This document shows positions 25,684 through 34,290 of a DNA stretch of 64,000 nt, piece after piece. This DNA comes from Arthrobacter sp. 18067 (GTDB lineage: Bacteria > Actinomycetota > Actinomycetes > Actinomycetales > Micrococcaceae), in NCBI RefSeq assembly GCF_902706295.1, contig NZ_CACSJJ010000012.1, positions 1-64,000 of the forward strand, given 5' to 3'. A program made the translations under genes and the position numbers. Under the pieces are notes generated by a model. The model was not told the DNA's origin, searched no databases, and saw only the letters and a list, made by a program, of their open reading frames with translations. Each line of letters begins with the position of its first letter. Within the stretch, counting starts at the first letter, position 1.

Positions 25684-26946
25684 TCAGGAAGCCTGCGTCG
25701 CGCGCCTCCTGAGCCACGCGGCACGCACCTGATCGCGGATGGTTCGCTGGCTGCGACGGCTGACCAGAATCACTGATGCGACGCCCGTGGCGAGGACGAT
25801 CGCCCCTCCAGCGGCCACCGCCCATCGAGCACCAAACTCCGTGCCGATCCAGCCCATCAAGGGAGCACCAATCGCCGTGCCCCCTTGCAGGATGGCAAGG
25901 TACAGGGCGAGGACCCGTCCCCGGAACTGTGGTTCCACGGACAACTGGATAGTGGTGTTGCAGCTGTTGAGGAACGTAATGGAGGCGAGGCCAACGGGGA
26001 TGAGGACGGCCGCGTAGATCCAAAATGTAGGCGAGATGCTGGCCAGGAGGGTGAAGGCCCCCAGGGTCAAGGCACCCCCCAGCATGAAGCGGAGCCGGGG
26101 ACCGGACCTTCGGGCGGCCAGCAGGGCACCTGCGAGTGTTCCCACAGCCATGATGGAGCCGAGGAGTCCAAACTCTTCAGGTCCCATGCCAAATTCGGCG
26201 GTGGCCATCAGGGAGTTTGTAACAGCGAAGTTCATGCCGAAGGCACCCAGAAGCCCCACCATGACGAGGATGAGGACCAGGTCCGGACGCTGACGCACGT
26301 AGCGCAGGCCCTCCGCCACTTGGTGCTTGCCGCGAACCACTGGAGTGCTCGGCTCGAGCTGGGAGATCCTGACACGGAAGAGCGAAATGATGACCGCCAC
26401 AAAGCTCGCTGCGTTCAGGAGAAAAACGGGCCCTGTGCCGATCCATGCAATAAGCAGGCCGGCAATGGCCGGGCCCGTTAGCCGGGCACTATTGAATGAT
26501 GCGGAATTGAGGGCCACGGCATTGGAGATTTTGTCCGGCCCTACGAGTTCGGAAACGAACGCCTGCCGGGCTGGGCCGTCAATCGCTGCAGCAATTCCGA
26601 GCGCCAGGGCGGCGAGATAGACATGCCACAATTGCGCCCAGCCCATTACCACCAGCAGGCCAACGATCAGCCCACAGATCCCCATCGCGGTCTGGGTCCA
26701 CAACAGGATCACGCGCTTGCGGTACCGGTCGGCAAGTACGCCGGCATAGGGGCCCAGCAGCAGCATGGGGAGGAACTGAAGTGCCGTGGTGATGCCAACG
26801 GCCGTACCGGAGTGGTTGGTGAGGACAGTCAGGACCAGCCAGTCCTGGGCCACGCGCTGCATCCAGGTGCCGATGTTGGAGACCAGCGCACCGCCCGCCC
26901 AGACCCGGTAGTTGGGATTCTCCAAGGCCCGGAACATGGCACTCAC
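25684..26946 (-). CDS. MFS transporter (EntS-like efflux group)
   Basis: 420 residues; GTG at 26946 overlaps the MarR stop by four bases, an in-frame ATG at 26937 being the alternative. The start, MFRALENPNYRVWAGGALVSNIGTWMQRVAQDWLVL, is typical of the MFS_3 (EntS-like) group, and LADRYRKRVILLW is the loop 2-3 motif. Twelve hydrophobic segments. Members export siderophores, macrolides or other small molecules. It is the second gene of a MarR-MFS operon, the usual arrangement for an efflux pump induced by its substrate through loss of MarR repression. The substrate is not known. Confidence 0.85.
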   Translation of the reverse strand: MSAMFRALENPNYRVWAGGALVSNIGTWMQRVAQDWLVLTVLTNHSGTAVGITTALQFLPMLLLGPYAGVLADRYRKRVILLWTQTAMGICGLIVGLLVVMGWAQLWHVYLAALALGIAAAIDGPARQAFVSELVGPDKISNAVALNSASFNSARLTGPAIAGLLIAWIGTGPVFLLNAASFVAVIISLFRVRISQLEPSTPVVRGKHQVAEGLRYVRQRPDLVLILVMVGLLGAFGMNFAVTNSLMATAEFGMGPEEFGLLGSIMAVGTLAGALLAARRSGPRLRFMLGGALTLGAFTLLASISPTFWIYAAVLIPVGLASITFLNSCNTTIQLSVEPQFRGRVLALYLAILQGGTAIGAPLMGWIGTEFGARWAVAAGGAIVLATGVASVILVSRRSQRTIRDQVRAAWLRRRATQAS

Positions 26947-27434
26947 TTGGCGCTCATTTCCTGCATGATGCGTGCGGCGCGGCTGAGCGTCAGTCGGTCC
27001 TCCTCGCTAAGTCCGGCGACGCGCTGGGCCAGCCAGGCAGTCCGTTGGCTGCGTGCTTCCGCCAGGACTTCCTGGCCTGCGGGAGTGATGCTGATGTGGA
27101 CTTGCCGTCCGTCTCCCGGATGCGGCTGCCGGGCAGCGAAACCCTGGTCCGTCAAAGCGTTCACAATCCGGGTCATTGAAGGGGCCTGGACGTGCTCGCG
27201 TTCGGCCAATTCGCGGAGTGTCTGCGAGCCGGCGTTGAGGTGGGCGAGCACCGTGTACTGGCCGGGGGTAATGACATCGCCCGTGGCTTCGATGCGGAGC
27301 CTGCGCGAAGTGCGCATCACGGCGGTACGAAGATCGATGGCCAGGGTATCCGCCCGAATGCCGTCGGATTCCAGGGCTGCGGCTTGGGTTTTACTTGCTG
27401 TGCTGGTCGCGGTTGCTGGCTTGCTTGCCGTCAC
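26943..27434 (-). CDS. MarR family transcriptional regulator
   Basis: 163 residues from GTG 27434. After a low-complexity Ala/Thr-rich N-terminus (about 25 residues) comes the winged-helix MarR domain: TPGQYTVLAHLNAGSQTLRELAEREHVQAPSMTRIVNALTDQG with the wing DGRQVHISITPAGQEVL. Dimeric DNA-binding repressor. Directly upstream are nested TTAGC/GCTAA palindromes (27458-27497) that are ideal for autorepression of this gene and the co-transcribed efflux transporter. The effector is unknown. Confidence 0.9.
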   Translation of the reverse strand: MTASKPATATSTASKTQAAALESDGIRADTLAIDLRTAVMRTSRRLRIEATGDVITPGQYTVLAHLNAGSQTLRELAEREHVQAPSMTRIVNALTDQGFAARQPHPGDGRQVHISITPAGQEVLAEARSQRTAWLAQRVAGLSEEDRLTLSRAARIMQEMSAK

Positions 27435-27457
27435 TGGGAGGCGCCTCCTGAGGTGCG

Positions 27458-27497
27458 ATAATAGTTAGCAATGCTAATTAGCTCCGCTAACTATTAT
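27458..27497. promoter_or_regulatory. Nested palindromic operators of the MarR-MFS operon
   Basis: Outer perfect arms ATAATAGTTAGC (27458-27469) and GCTAACTATTAT (27486-27497). Inside are TTAGC-AAT-GCTAA (27466-27478) and the perfect palindrome GCTAATTAGC (27474-27483). The half-site TTAGC/GCTAA therefore occurs several times within 40 bases, 24 bases upstream of the MarR start. Confidence 0.75.
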
Positions 27498-27536
27498 GCT
27501 CCTCTTCACAGCCAGCTGTCGAATGGTTCGCTTTGC

Positions 27537-28409
27537 CTAACGCCTCGCGGCTGTGTCCTGCGTCGATGTCCGCAGTCGATACAACGAGGTGGTGGCGGTG
27601 ATGTACAGATCGCGGCCATCAGCTCCGCCAAAGCAAAGGTTGGAAACTCTTTCCGGAACATCGACGGCGGTCAGCAAGTCGCCGTCGGGCGAATACACGC
27701 GGACCGATGACCCCGCTGACGTCCACACCCGGCCCTCGACATCAACGCGAAATCCGTCTGAGGCCGCGTTGTCTTCAAGCTCAACGAACGTCCGACCCTC
27801 CCCGCAACTGCCGCCGTCAACGGGATAGACAGCGATCCGGAAAGGCACTCCCAGGCCGGGACCCGCCGTGTCAGCGACGTACAGCAGCGACTCGTCCGGA
27901 GAGAACGCCAGCCCATTGGGGTGAACTAGGTCCGTCACCACCGGCGTCAGCTCCTCCGTTCCCGGGTCGAAGCGGAAGACGTAACAACCGCCGTACTCCT
28001 GCTCGCCCTCATGTCCCTCGATGGTCCCGGGCAGGATTCCGTACGGCGGATCCGTAAACCAGACCGTGCCGTCGCCGGCCACCACGACGTCGTTGGGCGA
28101 ATTGAGCCGATGTCCGCCGAACGAATCGACGATTCCCGTCACCACGCCGTCGTGATCCCGCTCAACGCGCCTGCGGCCGTGGCTGCACTGCACCACGCTG
28201 CCGTCGCGGTCGAGGGTACGCCCGTTGGTGTATTCGACGGCGGTGGCGTACTCACGCGTCCGAGCAGTGGCGGGCGTGAACTCGAGGATCCGATTGTTGG
28301 GGATGTCGCTCCAGCGAACCGTCTGCGTCGCAGGAATCCAAGCTGGCCCCTCCGCCCACACGGTGCCTTCGAACAGCTTCTCCAGGGTGTCCGTGATCAG
28401 GTTCTCCAT
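27537..28409 (-). CDS. SMP-30/gluconolactonase-like beta-propeller hydrolase
   Basis: 290 residues from ATG 28409, ten bases after the stop of the DHA2 transporter. Seen: FEGTVWAEGPAWIP near the N-terminus with the metal-ligand Glu, RLNSPNDVVVAGDGTVWFTDPPYG with the family's Asn-Asp pair, and HPNGLAFSPDESLLYVADT with the Asn and catalytic-Asp region. This is the SMP-30/gluconolactonase/LRE six-bladed propeller, which hydrolyses sugar or other lactones using a divalent metal. It is the third gene of a TetR-DHA2-SMP-30 operon. Degradation of a lactone-type compound together with its export is possible, but the substrate is unknown. Confidence 0.87.
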   Translation of the reverse strand: MENLITDTLEKLFEGTVWAEGPAWIPATQTVRWSDIPNNRILEFTPATARTREYATAVEYTNGRTLDRDGSVVQCSHGRRRVERDHDGVVTGIVDSFGGHRLNSPNDVVVAGDGTVWFTDPPYGILPGTIEGHEGEQEYGGCYVFRFDPGTEELTPVVTDLVHPNGLAFSPDESLLYVADTAGPGLGVPFRIAVYPVDGGSCGEGRTFVELEDNAASDGFRVDVEGRVWTSAGSSVRVYSPDGDLLTAVDVPERVSNLCFGGADGRDLYITATTSLYRLRTSTQDTAARR

Positions 28410-28418
28410 GACTTGAGA

Positions 28419-29876
28419 CTAGTCGTTGGCAGGTTCCGAGCTGGCCTTCCCGGCCGGTTCCGTACTGCGGCCCTTGCCCTCCGACGGCATCGCCAGAACC
28501 GCCACGACCGTGAGGATGGCACTGACAAGCACAGCCATGAAGACGGCAGCAGATGCATGCACGGTAGTTTGCGGATCGGGGCCGCCTCCTGGACCGCTGG
28601 CATAAATGGCGTTGGCCACCGCCCCGAACACGGCCACGCCGATGGAACTGCCGATGGAACGCGCAAAGAGGTTGGTCCCGGTGACGACGCCGCGCTCATT
28701 CCATTCGACGCTGGACTGGGCGGCAATGAGGCTTGGAGTTGCTACAAGGCCCAACCCGAGTCCAACGATGAAGCATGCAACCGCTACCAGCAGAACGCTG
28801 GGCGAGGAAGCGGTGAGGGCCAGGACGGCGGTGCCAACCACCGTGATCACAATGCCAATGATGGCCGTCCTCTTGAACCCGATCCGGAGGTAGAACCGGC
28901 CGGCTTGAGAGGCGCTGATAGGCCAGCCCAGCGTCAAGGCTGCCAACGCAAGGCCAGCCAGGAGGGGCGAGGTGGACAGTGCGCCCTCCAGGAAAGTGGG
29001 CACGTAGGAGGTGAGCCCCAGCATCACCGCGCCGACCCCGAAGGCGACCATCGCCGTCGTCGCCAGCAGCCTGCGCGAGACGACCCAAGGCGGCAGGACC
29101 GGCTCCGATGCCTTCCGCTCCACCAAGAGGAACGCGATCAGCACCACGGCTCCCCCAGCGAAAACGGTGATGCTGATGGGTGAGTTCCACGGCCAGGCCT
29201 GACCCCCTTGGAGTGCCCCCAGGATGAGCAGGCTCAGGGAAATCGTCAGCAGTCCGGCTCCCACGTAGTCGATGCGGTGCTTGGTACGCTCCACGTTCTC
29301 GTGGAAGGTGCGGATCAGCATCCAACCCGCCAAGAGGCATAGCGGGATGTTAATGAGGAAGATCCCTCGCCAGATTCCCAGCGATGCGAACACCCCACCA
29401 AGTGTTGGCCCCACCGCGGAAGAAACGGCCCACACGCTCGCCAGGTAACCCTGCACTTTCGCCCGCTCAGCAAGCGTGTAGATGTCGCCTGCAATGGTGA
29501 TGGCTACAGGCTGGACAGCTCCCGCACCGATCCCTTGAAGCACACGGAATGCGATGAGCGCCGGCATGCTCCACGCCACTCCGCAGAGAATCGATCCGAG
29601 CAGGAAAAGGCCGATGCCGAGGAGTATGACCGGTTTGCGGCCCAGGACATCCGAGAGTTTGGCGTAGACCGGGACGGACACCGCCTGCGCCAACAGGTAC
29701 GCGGAAAAGAGCCACGGGAATGAGGAGAACCCGCCGATGTCATCAACGATCGATGGCACCGCCGTGGCAACAATCGTGGCATCGATCGCCACCAGGCCCG
29801 TGGAGAGCATCAAAGCAATCAGAATGGGTCCACGACGGGATCGGAACCCGATTCCTTCCTCGGTCACTGTGCTCAT
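28419..29876 (-). CDS. MDR-type MFS transporter (DHA2, 14 TM)
   Basis: 485 residues from ATG 29876, whose ATGA overlaps the TetR stop; a TTG at 29888 would add four residues. Fourteen hydrophobic segments. Seen are LSTGLVAIDATIVATAVPSIVDDIG (motif D1 in helix 1), KLSDVLGRKPVILLG (motif A) and VLQGIGAGAVQP (motif B), with SAVGPTLGGVF as the antiporter motif C. These define DHA2 drug:proton antiporters of the EmrB/LfrA type. It is encoded between its probable TetR repressor and an SMP-30 hydrolase. Substrate unknown. Confidence 0.88.
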   Translation of the reverse strand: MSTVTEEGIGFRSRRGPILIALMLSTGLVAIDATIVATAVPSIVDDIGGFSSFPWLFSAYLLAQAVSVPVYAKLSDVLGRKPVILLGIGLFLLGSILCGVAWSMPALIAFRVLQGIGAGAVQPVAITIAGDIYTLAERAKVQGYLASVWAVSSAVGPTLGGVFASLGIWRGIFLINIPLCLLAGWMLIRTFHENVERTKHRIDYVGAGLLTISLSLLILGALQGGQAWPWNSPISITVFAGGAVVLIAFLLVERKASEPVLPPWVVSRRLLATTAMVAFGVGAVMLGLTSYVPTFLEGALSTSPLLAGLALAALTLGWPISASQAGRFYLRIGFKRTAIIGIVITVVGTAVLALTASSPSVLLVAVACFIVGLGLGLVATPSLIAAQSSVEWNERGVVTGTNLFARSIGSSIGVAVFGAVANAIYASGPGGGPDPQTTVHASAAVFMAVLVSAILTVVAVLAMPSEGKGRSTEPAGKASSEPAND

Positions 29877-30583
29877 CGGCTCGTCCAATCCTGCTCGTGG
29901 AGCCGCTCAAATCCGTCAAGGAGGAGGTCGAGGACAAACTCGAACTCGAATTGGTCATCGCAGCCGGACCCCACAACGGACTCGTCATCATGTGCTGCCG
30001 CCAAGGCAATCCGAAAGAGATTCGGGTAGCTCTCGGCCATCTGCATCGCCATGGCTGTCCGGACTTCCACCGGCATGCTCTGCTGTCCTCCCGCGTCCCG
30101 CCCCGCAGAGTCATCGAAGACCTCCTGGGTGAACCCCCACATCCGGCTGCCCAAGGCGTGCATGACGTGGTGCGTGAGATCGACGGATAACCCTCCCCCA
30201 AGGAACATTCCCACAAAGCCGTCCATGTATCCGAGAACAGCCGGTGTGGTGGTGGTGCGGGTCTCAATCACGGGGCGGGCCCAGGGATGCCGCAGGAGTG
30301 CCCGCCTGGCCGAAAGCACCCGGAGCCGGACCGCAGACTTCCACGGCGCATCCGGAACGGGCGGGTCGATTTCGCTGACGAGGGTGTCCACCATGCCGTC
30401 CAGGAGTTCTTCCTTGTTGGCAACGTGCTTGTACAGCGCCATCGGAACAACGCCGAGTTCCTGCGCGAGCCGACGCATGCTCAATGACTCAATTCCCACC
30501 TCGTCCGCGAGCGTGACGGCGGCCTCCAGCACGCGGTCACGGTTCAGTGGGACGCGTCGGGCTGCTTCCGCCAGCTGGGTCAT
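29873..30583 (-). CDS. TetR family regulator (TetR C-terminal type)
   Basis: 236 residues from ATG 30583 (MTQLAEAARRVPLNRDRVLEAAVTLADEVG). The helix-turn-helix reads LSMRRLAQELGVVPMALYKHVANKEELLDGM, close to classical TetR, and the C-terminal part resembles the TetR_C domain. It is first in an operon with a DHA2 exporter and an SMP-30 hydrolase and is divergent from a DUF2306 membrane protein. Two nearly identical 19-base palindromes lie in the 142-base gap (30633-30651, 30668-30686), so it should repress both directions until a ligand binds. Confidence 0.9.
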   Translation of the reverse strand: MTQLAEAARRVPLNRDRVLEAAVTLADEVGIESLSMRRLAQELGVVPMALYKHVANKEELLDGMVDTLVSEIDPPVPDAPWKSAVRLRVLSARRALLRHPWARPVIETRTTTTPAVLGYMDGFVGMFLGGGLSVDLTHHVMHALGSRMWGFTQEVFDDSAGRDAGGQQSMPVEVRTAMAMQMAESYPNLFRIALAAAHDDESVVGSGCDDQFEFEFVLDLLLDGFERLHEQDWTSR

Positions 30584-30632
30584 GTGACATGCCTTCCGAA
30601 AAATACGGCCAGGACCGGAGTCCGGGGATTGA

Positions 30633-30651
30633 CAGGTATACAGCGTACACC
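30633..30651. promoter_or_regulatory. TetR operator copy 1
   Basis: AGGTATACAGCGTACACCT: palindrome with one mismatch, centred 35 bases from copy 2. It is proximal to the TetR start and should cover that promoter. Confidence 0.75.
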
Positions 30652-30667
30652 TAGCCTTGCACTCATA

Positions 30668-30686
30668 AAGGTGTACGGCGTACACC
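30668..30686. promoter_or_regulatory. TetR operator copy 2
   Basis: AGGTGTACGGCGTACACCT: perfect 9+1+9 palindrome, 40 bases before the DUF2306 gene start. It shares the half-site CGTACACCT with copy 1. Confidence 0.8.
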
Positions 30687-30725
30687 TCCTAGGAATCCGG
30701 TCACCAAAGAGCGCAGGGCAGAACC

Positions 30726-31454
30726 ATGACAGCAAGAACCACCACATCCTCCCACGGGCACCGCCGGGCAAAGTGGGCGGTGCCCGCGGCATTGATCGCA
30801 CTCAGCCTCATCCCGGTCATTGCCGGTGCGGCCCGTCTCTCTGAACTGACGGGTGGCGCACCCGTCACTGCGCAGAACGCCAGGTTCTTCGGTTCACCCA
30901 TCCCGGTGATTACCCACATCGTCACTGTCACGGTTTACAGCCTGCTCGGGGCATTCCAATTCGTCCCCACGCTTCGACGCGGCAGGCGGTCGTGGCACCG
31001 GATGGCCGGACGCGTCCTTGTGCCGGCCGGCTTGCTCGCTGCCCTGTCCGGCCTATGGATGTCCATGTTCTACGCGCTCCCGGAAGGTGATGGCGACGCC
31101 CTCTTGGTCCTTCGGCTGATCTTTGGTTCCGCCATGGTTGCGAGCATTATCCTGGGTCTCTTTGCGATTCGCCGCCGGGACTACGCCACCCACGGCGCAT
31201 GGATGACGCGCGCGTACGCAATCGCCCTGGGTGCCGGAACGCAGGCGCTGGTGATCCTGTCATGGATGCTGGTTGCGGGCCCTACCAACGAGGCAACGCG
31301 GGCAATGCTCATGGGCGCCTCCTGGGTCATGAACCTTGCGGTGGCCGAGTACGTCATTCGCAGGCGCGCCAGGATGACCGGCCAAGCCTCCCGCCCAGCG
31401 AGCCGGATCCCTAAGCCGGAAACGACGACGGCGGGCCACCCGTCGGTTCCGTGA
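30726..31454 (+). CDS. DUF2306 family membrane protein
   Basis: 242 residues with about six hydrophobic segments (first at residues 18-35). Seen: HIVTVTVYSLLGAFQFVPTLRRGRRSWHRMAGRVLVPAGL, with conserved histidines and arginines typical of DUF2306, and YATHGAWMTRAYAIALGAGTQAL further on. DUF2306 proteins are membrane proteins of unknown function; the paired histidines suggest heme or metal binding, but that is only suggestive. It is divergent from a TetR-exporter operon and controlled by the same operator pair, so probably induced with it. The stop codon lies inside the downstream hairpin. Confidence 0.8.
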   Translation: MTARTTTSSHGHRRAKWAVPAALIALSLIPVIAGAARLSELTGGAPVTAQNARFFGSPIPVITHIVTVTVYSLLGAFQFVPTLRRGRRSWHRMAGRVLVPAGLLAALSGLWMSMFYALPEGDGDALLVLRLIFGSAMVASIILGLFAIRRRDYATHGAWMTRAYAIALGAGTQALVILSWMLVAGPTNEATRAMLMGASWVMNLAVAEYVIRRRARMTGQASRPASRIPKPETTTAGHPSVP

Positions 31455-31480
31455 GGAACCAAGGTGACCCGCCGTCGTCG
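31423..31480. terminator. GACGGCGG-stem hairpin between DUF2306 gene and purA
   Basis: Arms CGACGACGGCGGG (31423-31435) and CCCGCCGTCGTCG (31468-31480), with a second hairpin GGTTCC-GTGA-GGAACC inside the loop (31445-31460). It serves two convergent genes; the left arm lies in the coding end of the DUF2306 gene. Confidence 0.75.
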
Positions 31481-31515
31481 ACTGCGTTCAATTAAGAGCG
31501 AAGCCCCGGAAGACG

Positions 31516-32805
31516 TTAGTCGTTGATCAGATCGTGAACAACGATCGTCTGGTCGCGGTCCGGGCCGACGCCGATGGCCGAGAAGCGCGTTCCGGAGAGC
31601 TTTTCGAGGGCCAGCACGTAGTTGCGGGCGTTCTCCGGTAGGTCTTCCAGCGTGCGGGCACCGGTGATGTCCTCGGTCCAGCCGTCGAAGTACTCGAAGA
31701 TCGGGACAGCGTGGTGGAACTCGGTCTGCGTCATGGGCATTTCGTCGTGGCGGACACCGTCGACGTCGTAAGCGACGCAGACAGGGATCTGCTCGATGCC
31801 CGTGAGGACGTCCAGCTTGGTGACGAAGTAGTCCGTGAAGCCGTTGACGCGGGAGGCGTGGCGGGCCAGGACGGCGTCGTACCAACCGCAGCGGCGGGGA
31901 CGGCCGGTGTTCACACCGAACTCGCCACCGGTCTTCTGCAGGTACACGCCCATCTCGTCGAACAGTTCCGTGGGGAACGGGCCGGCGCCAACGCGCGTGG
32001 TGTACGCCTTGATGATGCCGATCGAGCGCGAGATGCGGGTGGGGCCAATGCCCGAACCCACGGAGGCGCCGCCTGCAGTCGGGTTGGAGGATGTGACGAA
32101 CGGGTAGGTGCCGTGGTCGACGTCCAGGAACGTGGCCTGGCCACCTTCCATGAGGACAACCTTGCCCTCATCCAGTGCGTTGTTGAGCTCGAGGGTGCTG
32201 TCGATGACCAACGGGCGCAGGCGCTCGGCGAAGGAGAGGAAGTACTCCACGATCTCGTCAGCAATGATGTCGCGGCGGTTGTACACCTTGACCAGGAGTT
32301 CGTTCTTCTGGCGCAGCGAGCCTTCCACCTTCTGGCGAAGGATGGACTCGTCAAAGACGTCCTGCACGCGGATGCCGAGGCGGGCCACCTTGTCCATGTA
32401 GGCCGGACCGATGCCGCGGCCGGTGGTGCCAATGGCGCGGCTGCCGAGGAAGCGCTCGGTGACCTTGTCCAGCACCTGGTGGTACGGGGCGACCAGGTGG
32501 GCGTTGGCCGAGACGCGCAGGCGGGACGTGTCCGCGCCGCGGGCTTCAAGCCCGTCGATTTCCTGGAACAGGGCCTCGAGGTTCACCACGCAGCCGTTGC
32601 CAATAATAGGAATTGCGTTGGGGCTCAGGATGCCCGCGGGAAGGAGCTTCAGCTCATACTTCTCACCGCCAACAACCACGGTGTGCCCGGCGTTGTTACC
32701 GCCGTTGGGCTTGACCACGTAGTCAACGCGGCCACCGAGCAGATCGGTTGCTTTGCCTTTGCCTTCGTCGCCCCACTGGGCTCCGACGATCACGATAGCG
32801 GGCAT
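31516..32805 (-). CDS. purA: Adenylosuccinate synthetase
   Basis: 429 residues from ATG 32805 ([18 protein letters not shown]), with GGGGGAGG upstream; the frame remains open to 32922 but upstream codons are not conserved-looking. It catalyses the GTP-dependent joining of IMP and aspartate, the first step from IMP to AMP, in the cytosol. Seen: the GTP-binding GDEGKGK loop (12-18), [10 protein letters not shown] (33-42), the IMP-binding [13 protein letters not shown] region, and [12 protein letters not shown] later. Length is standard. No operon partners on this strand. Essential housekeeping gene. Confidence 0.97.
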   Translation of the reverse strand: MPAIVIVGAQWGDEGKGKATDLLGGRVDYVVKPNGGNNAGHTVVVGGEKYELKLLPAGILSPNAIPIIGNGCVVNLEALFQEIDGLEARGADTSRLRVSANAHLVAPYHQVLDKVTERFLGSRAIGTTGRGIGPAYMDKVARLGIRVQDVFDESILRQKVEGSLRQKNELLVKVYNRRDIIADEIVEYFLSFAERLRPLVIDSTLELNNALDEGKVVLMEGGQATFLDVDHGTYPFVTSSNPTAGGASVGSGIGPTRISRSIGIIKAYTTRVGAGPFPTELFDEMGVYLQKTGGEFGVNTGRPRRCGWYDAVLARHASRVNGFTDYFVTKLDVLTGIEQIPVCVAYDVDGVRHDEMPMTQTEFHHAVPIFEYFDGWTEDITGARTLEDLPENARNYVLALEKLSGTRFSAIGVGPDRDQTIVVHDLIND

Positions 32806-33040
32806 GGGATCCTCCCCCATTCTTTCGGGCGAGACACTGGCCGGATGACCAGAACTCGACGCCGTACATGAGAATGCCCCGACGTTACCGGTGCAGCCTG
32901 CCGCGAGCGGCGACCTACGCAAGAGTTTCGGGGCTCTTACCAGCCAAGTTTAGCCGATGACACCGCTTTCTCTGGTGTCAAGGTGTCTTGGAAGGCGGCC
33001 GGGTGAAGTTTTCTTCAGTGAAACCCGGGACGGGCCATCT

Positions 33041-33571
33041 CTAAGCGGCCGGCAGGTTCCGGCAGTTGCCGCCCAGTCCAAGGATGAGGCCGGCGTTGGT
33101 TGCCACAGAGGCCGACTTGGAGGTCCACCCGTACCGCTTCACCACAATGGCGAGTTGCAGTTCCGTGCCCAGGCCAAGAAGACCGCCCAACAGATTGGTG
33201 GCAACGTCCGTGGTGTAACCGCTTGCCGCGGTCCCGGTCGTGTTCGCAGCCAACGAGTAGCCGGTGAGTGGCGCCAGGAGGGACCCCAGACCACTGGTGG
33301 AGGCCTGCATCTCTGCATCCGCCAGCGCATAGCCTTCTGGTGGTTTCCAGTAAACCCTCACATAAGCGCCCAAACCGGCAATCCCATTGTTGTACACACA
33401 CGCACCGTTCAGTGTGGGAGCCGGAATGGTCACGGTGCCGAAGCTCCCCGACGAGTACTGTCCGAGTTGCCATGCCGCTTCCGTGACGGCCGGCGGGTTC
33501 ACCGCGGAAAACACCACGGCGAAGGGCAACGCCACCAGCAGTCCCACCCGCGCGCGCTTGAACACATTCAT
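33041..33571 (-). CDS. Secreted protein of the SipW cluster, unknown function
   Basis: 176 residues; the ATGA at 33568-33571 overlaps the stop of the upstream LAxTG protein. The N-terminus RARVGLLVALPFAVVFSAV is a signal/membrane segment, followed by TEAAWQLGQYSSGSFGTVTIP, which resembles the mature start of SipW-processed proteins (A-W then S-G-S-F). A cysteine pair (near 58 and 170) could form a disulfide. The C-terminal half is rich in Gly/Leu (TNLLGGLLGLGTELQLA). No enzyme motif. Last gene of a five-gene minus-strand unit; probably a surface or fibre component. Confidence 0.7.
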   Translation of the reverse strand: MNVFKRARVGLLVALPFAVVFSAVNPPAVTEAAWQLGQYSSGSFGTVTIPAPTLNGACVYNNGIAGLGAYVRVYWKPPEGYALADAEMQASTSGLGSLLAPLTGYSLAANTTGTAASGYTTDVATNLLGGLLGLGTELQLAIVVKRYGWTSKSASVATNAGLILGLGGNCRNLPAA

Positions 33572-34290
33572 CCGGCAGCACCCCGCAAACGGGCCAGCCC
33601 AAACCCGGCAGAGACCGCAACGGCGCCAAGGAGAGCAAACGCTCCCAAGCGAAAACCGGTGTCGGCCAGGATGCCCGACGACGGCCCGGCCGGGTTTCCG
33701 GGGAAGCCTCCGCTCCCAGCGTCGCCGCCGGAGCCGGCGCCGCCTGAGCCGTTGCCGCCACCGGCACCCGCCCCACCCGTGTCGTCCCCTGCCCCGTGGA
33801 CGCCCACCACGATCTGCGTACGACTCCCCTGCACGTCACGGGGTACGTCCTCGGCCAACGTTGCTGTCAGGAGGACGTGGGCCTTGGTCGATTCGGCACT
33901 GCCGGGTTCCATGAGGTCCACCTGCAGGCCCGCGGCGGCGTCCAGCGATGTCCGCCCCAACAAGACACGCTGGCCTTCCGCGCAGGAGCTTCCCTCCCAG
34001 GGTTGGGAGCAGGCCTTGAGCTCCACGCTCAGGAAATCCCGCAGCACCTCCGTTGCCGCCGGCTCGGATTGCAGCCCGACTTCGAGGGAAGTGGCAGGTT
34101 CGCCGCGAACATGGACATCCACCGCCCAATCCGCGCTGCCGCCCGGGGCGAGCCGATGCACTTGGCCAGCTGGACCGGCGTCGAGCTCCAACCAACCGGA
34201 AGCCTCCCCATCGGCGGCAACCGCGGGTGGGGTACCCAGCAGCAGTCCGGTCGCAACGGCTGCTATCCACAGCCACCTACGCCGCCACAT
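33568..34290 (-). CDS. Surface protein with LAxTG-type sortase signal
   Basis: 240 residues from ATG 34290, overlapping the end of sipW by 14 bases. N-terminal signal peptide (WLWIAAVATGLLLGTPPAVAA), then a beta-rich region of about 140 residues with one cysteine pair, a Gly/Ser/Ala/Asp-rich linker (about 165-205), and a C-terminus made of LADTG (208-212), a hydrophobic helix and the basic tail ARLRGAAG. That is a sortase cell-wall sorting signal of the LAxTG type recognised by class E sortases in high-GC actinobacteria. The protein is thus probably anchored to peptidoglycan next to the SipW-processed proteins encoded beside it. No sortase gene is in the window. Confidence 0.75.
   Translation of the reverse strand: MWRRRWLWIAAVATGLLLGTPPAVAADGEASGWLELDAGPAGQVHRLAPGGSADWAVDVHVRGEPATSLEVGLQSEPAATEVLRDFLSVELKACSQPWEGSSCAEGQRVLLGRTSLDAAAGLQVDLMEPGSAESTKAHVLLTATLAEDVPRDVQGSRTQIVVGVHGAGDDTGGAGAGGGNGSGGAGSGGDAGSGGFPGNPAGPSSGILADTGFRLGAFALLGAVAVSAGFGLARLRGAAG

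Noticed and set aside
31711..32871. Long plus-strand frame opposite purA
   Set aside because: Antisense to an essential full-length gene with all conserved motifs; no ribosome site or domain.
32806..33040. 235-base gap upstream of purA examined for a purine riboswitch
   Set aside because: Only a small GACACC/GGTGTC hairpin is visible; no conserved purine-riboswitch core was seen.
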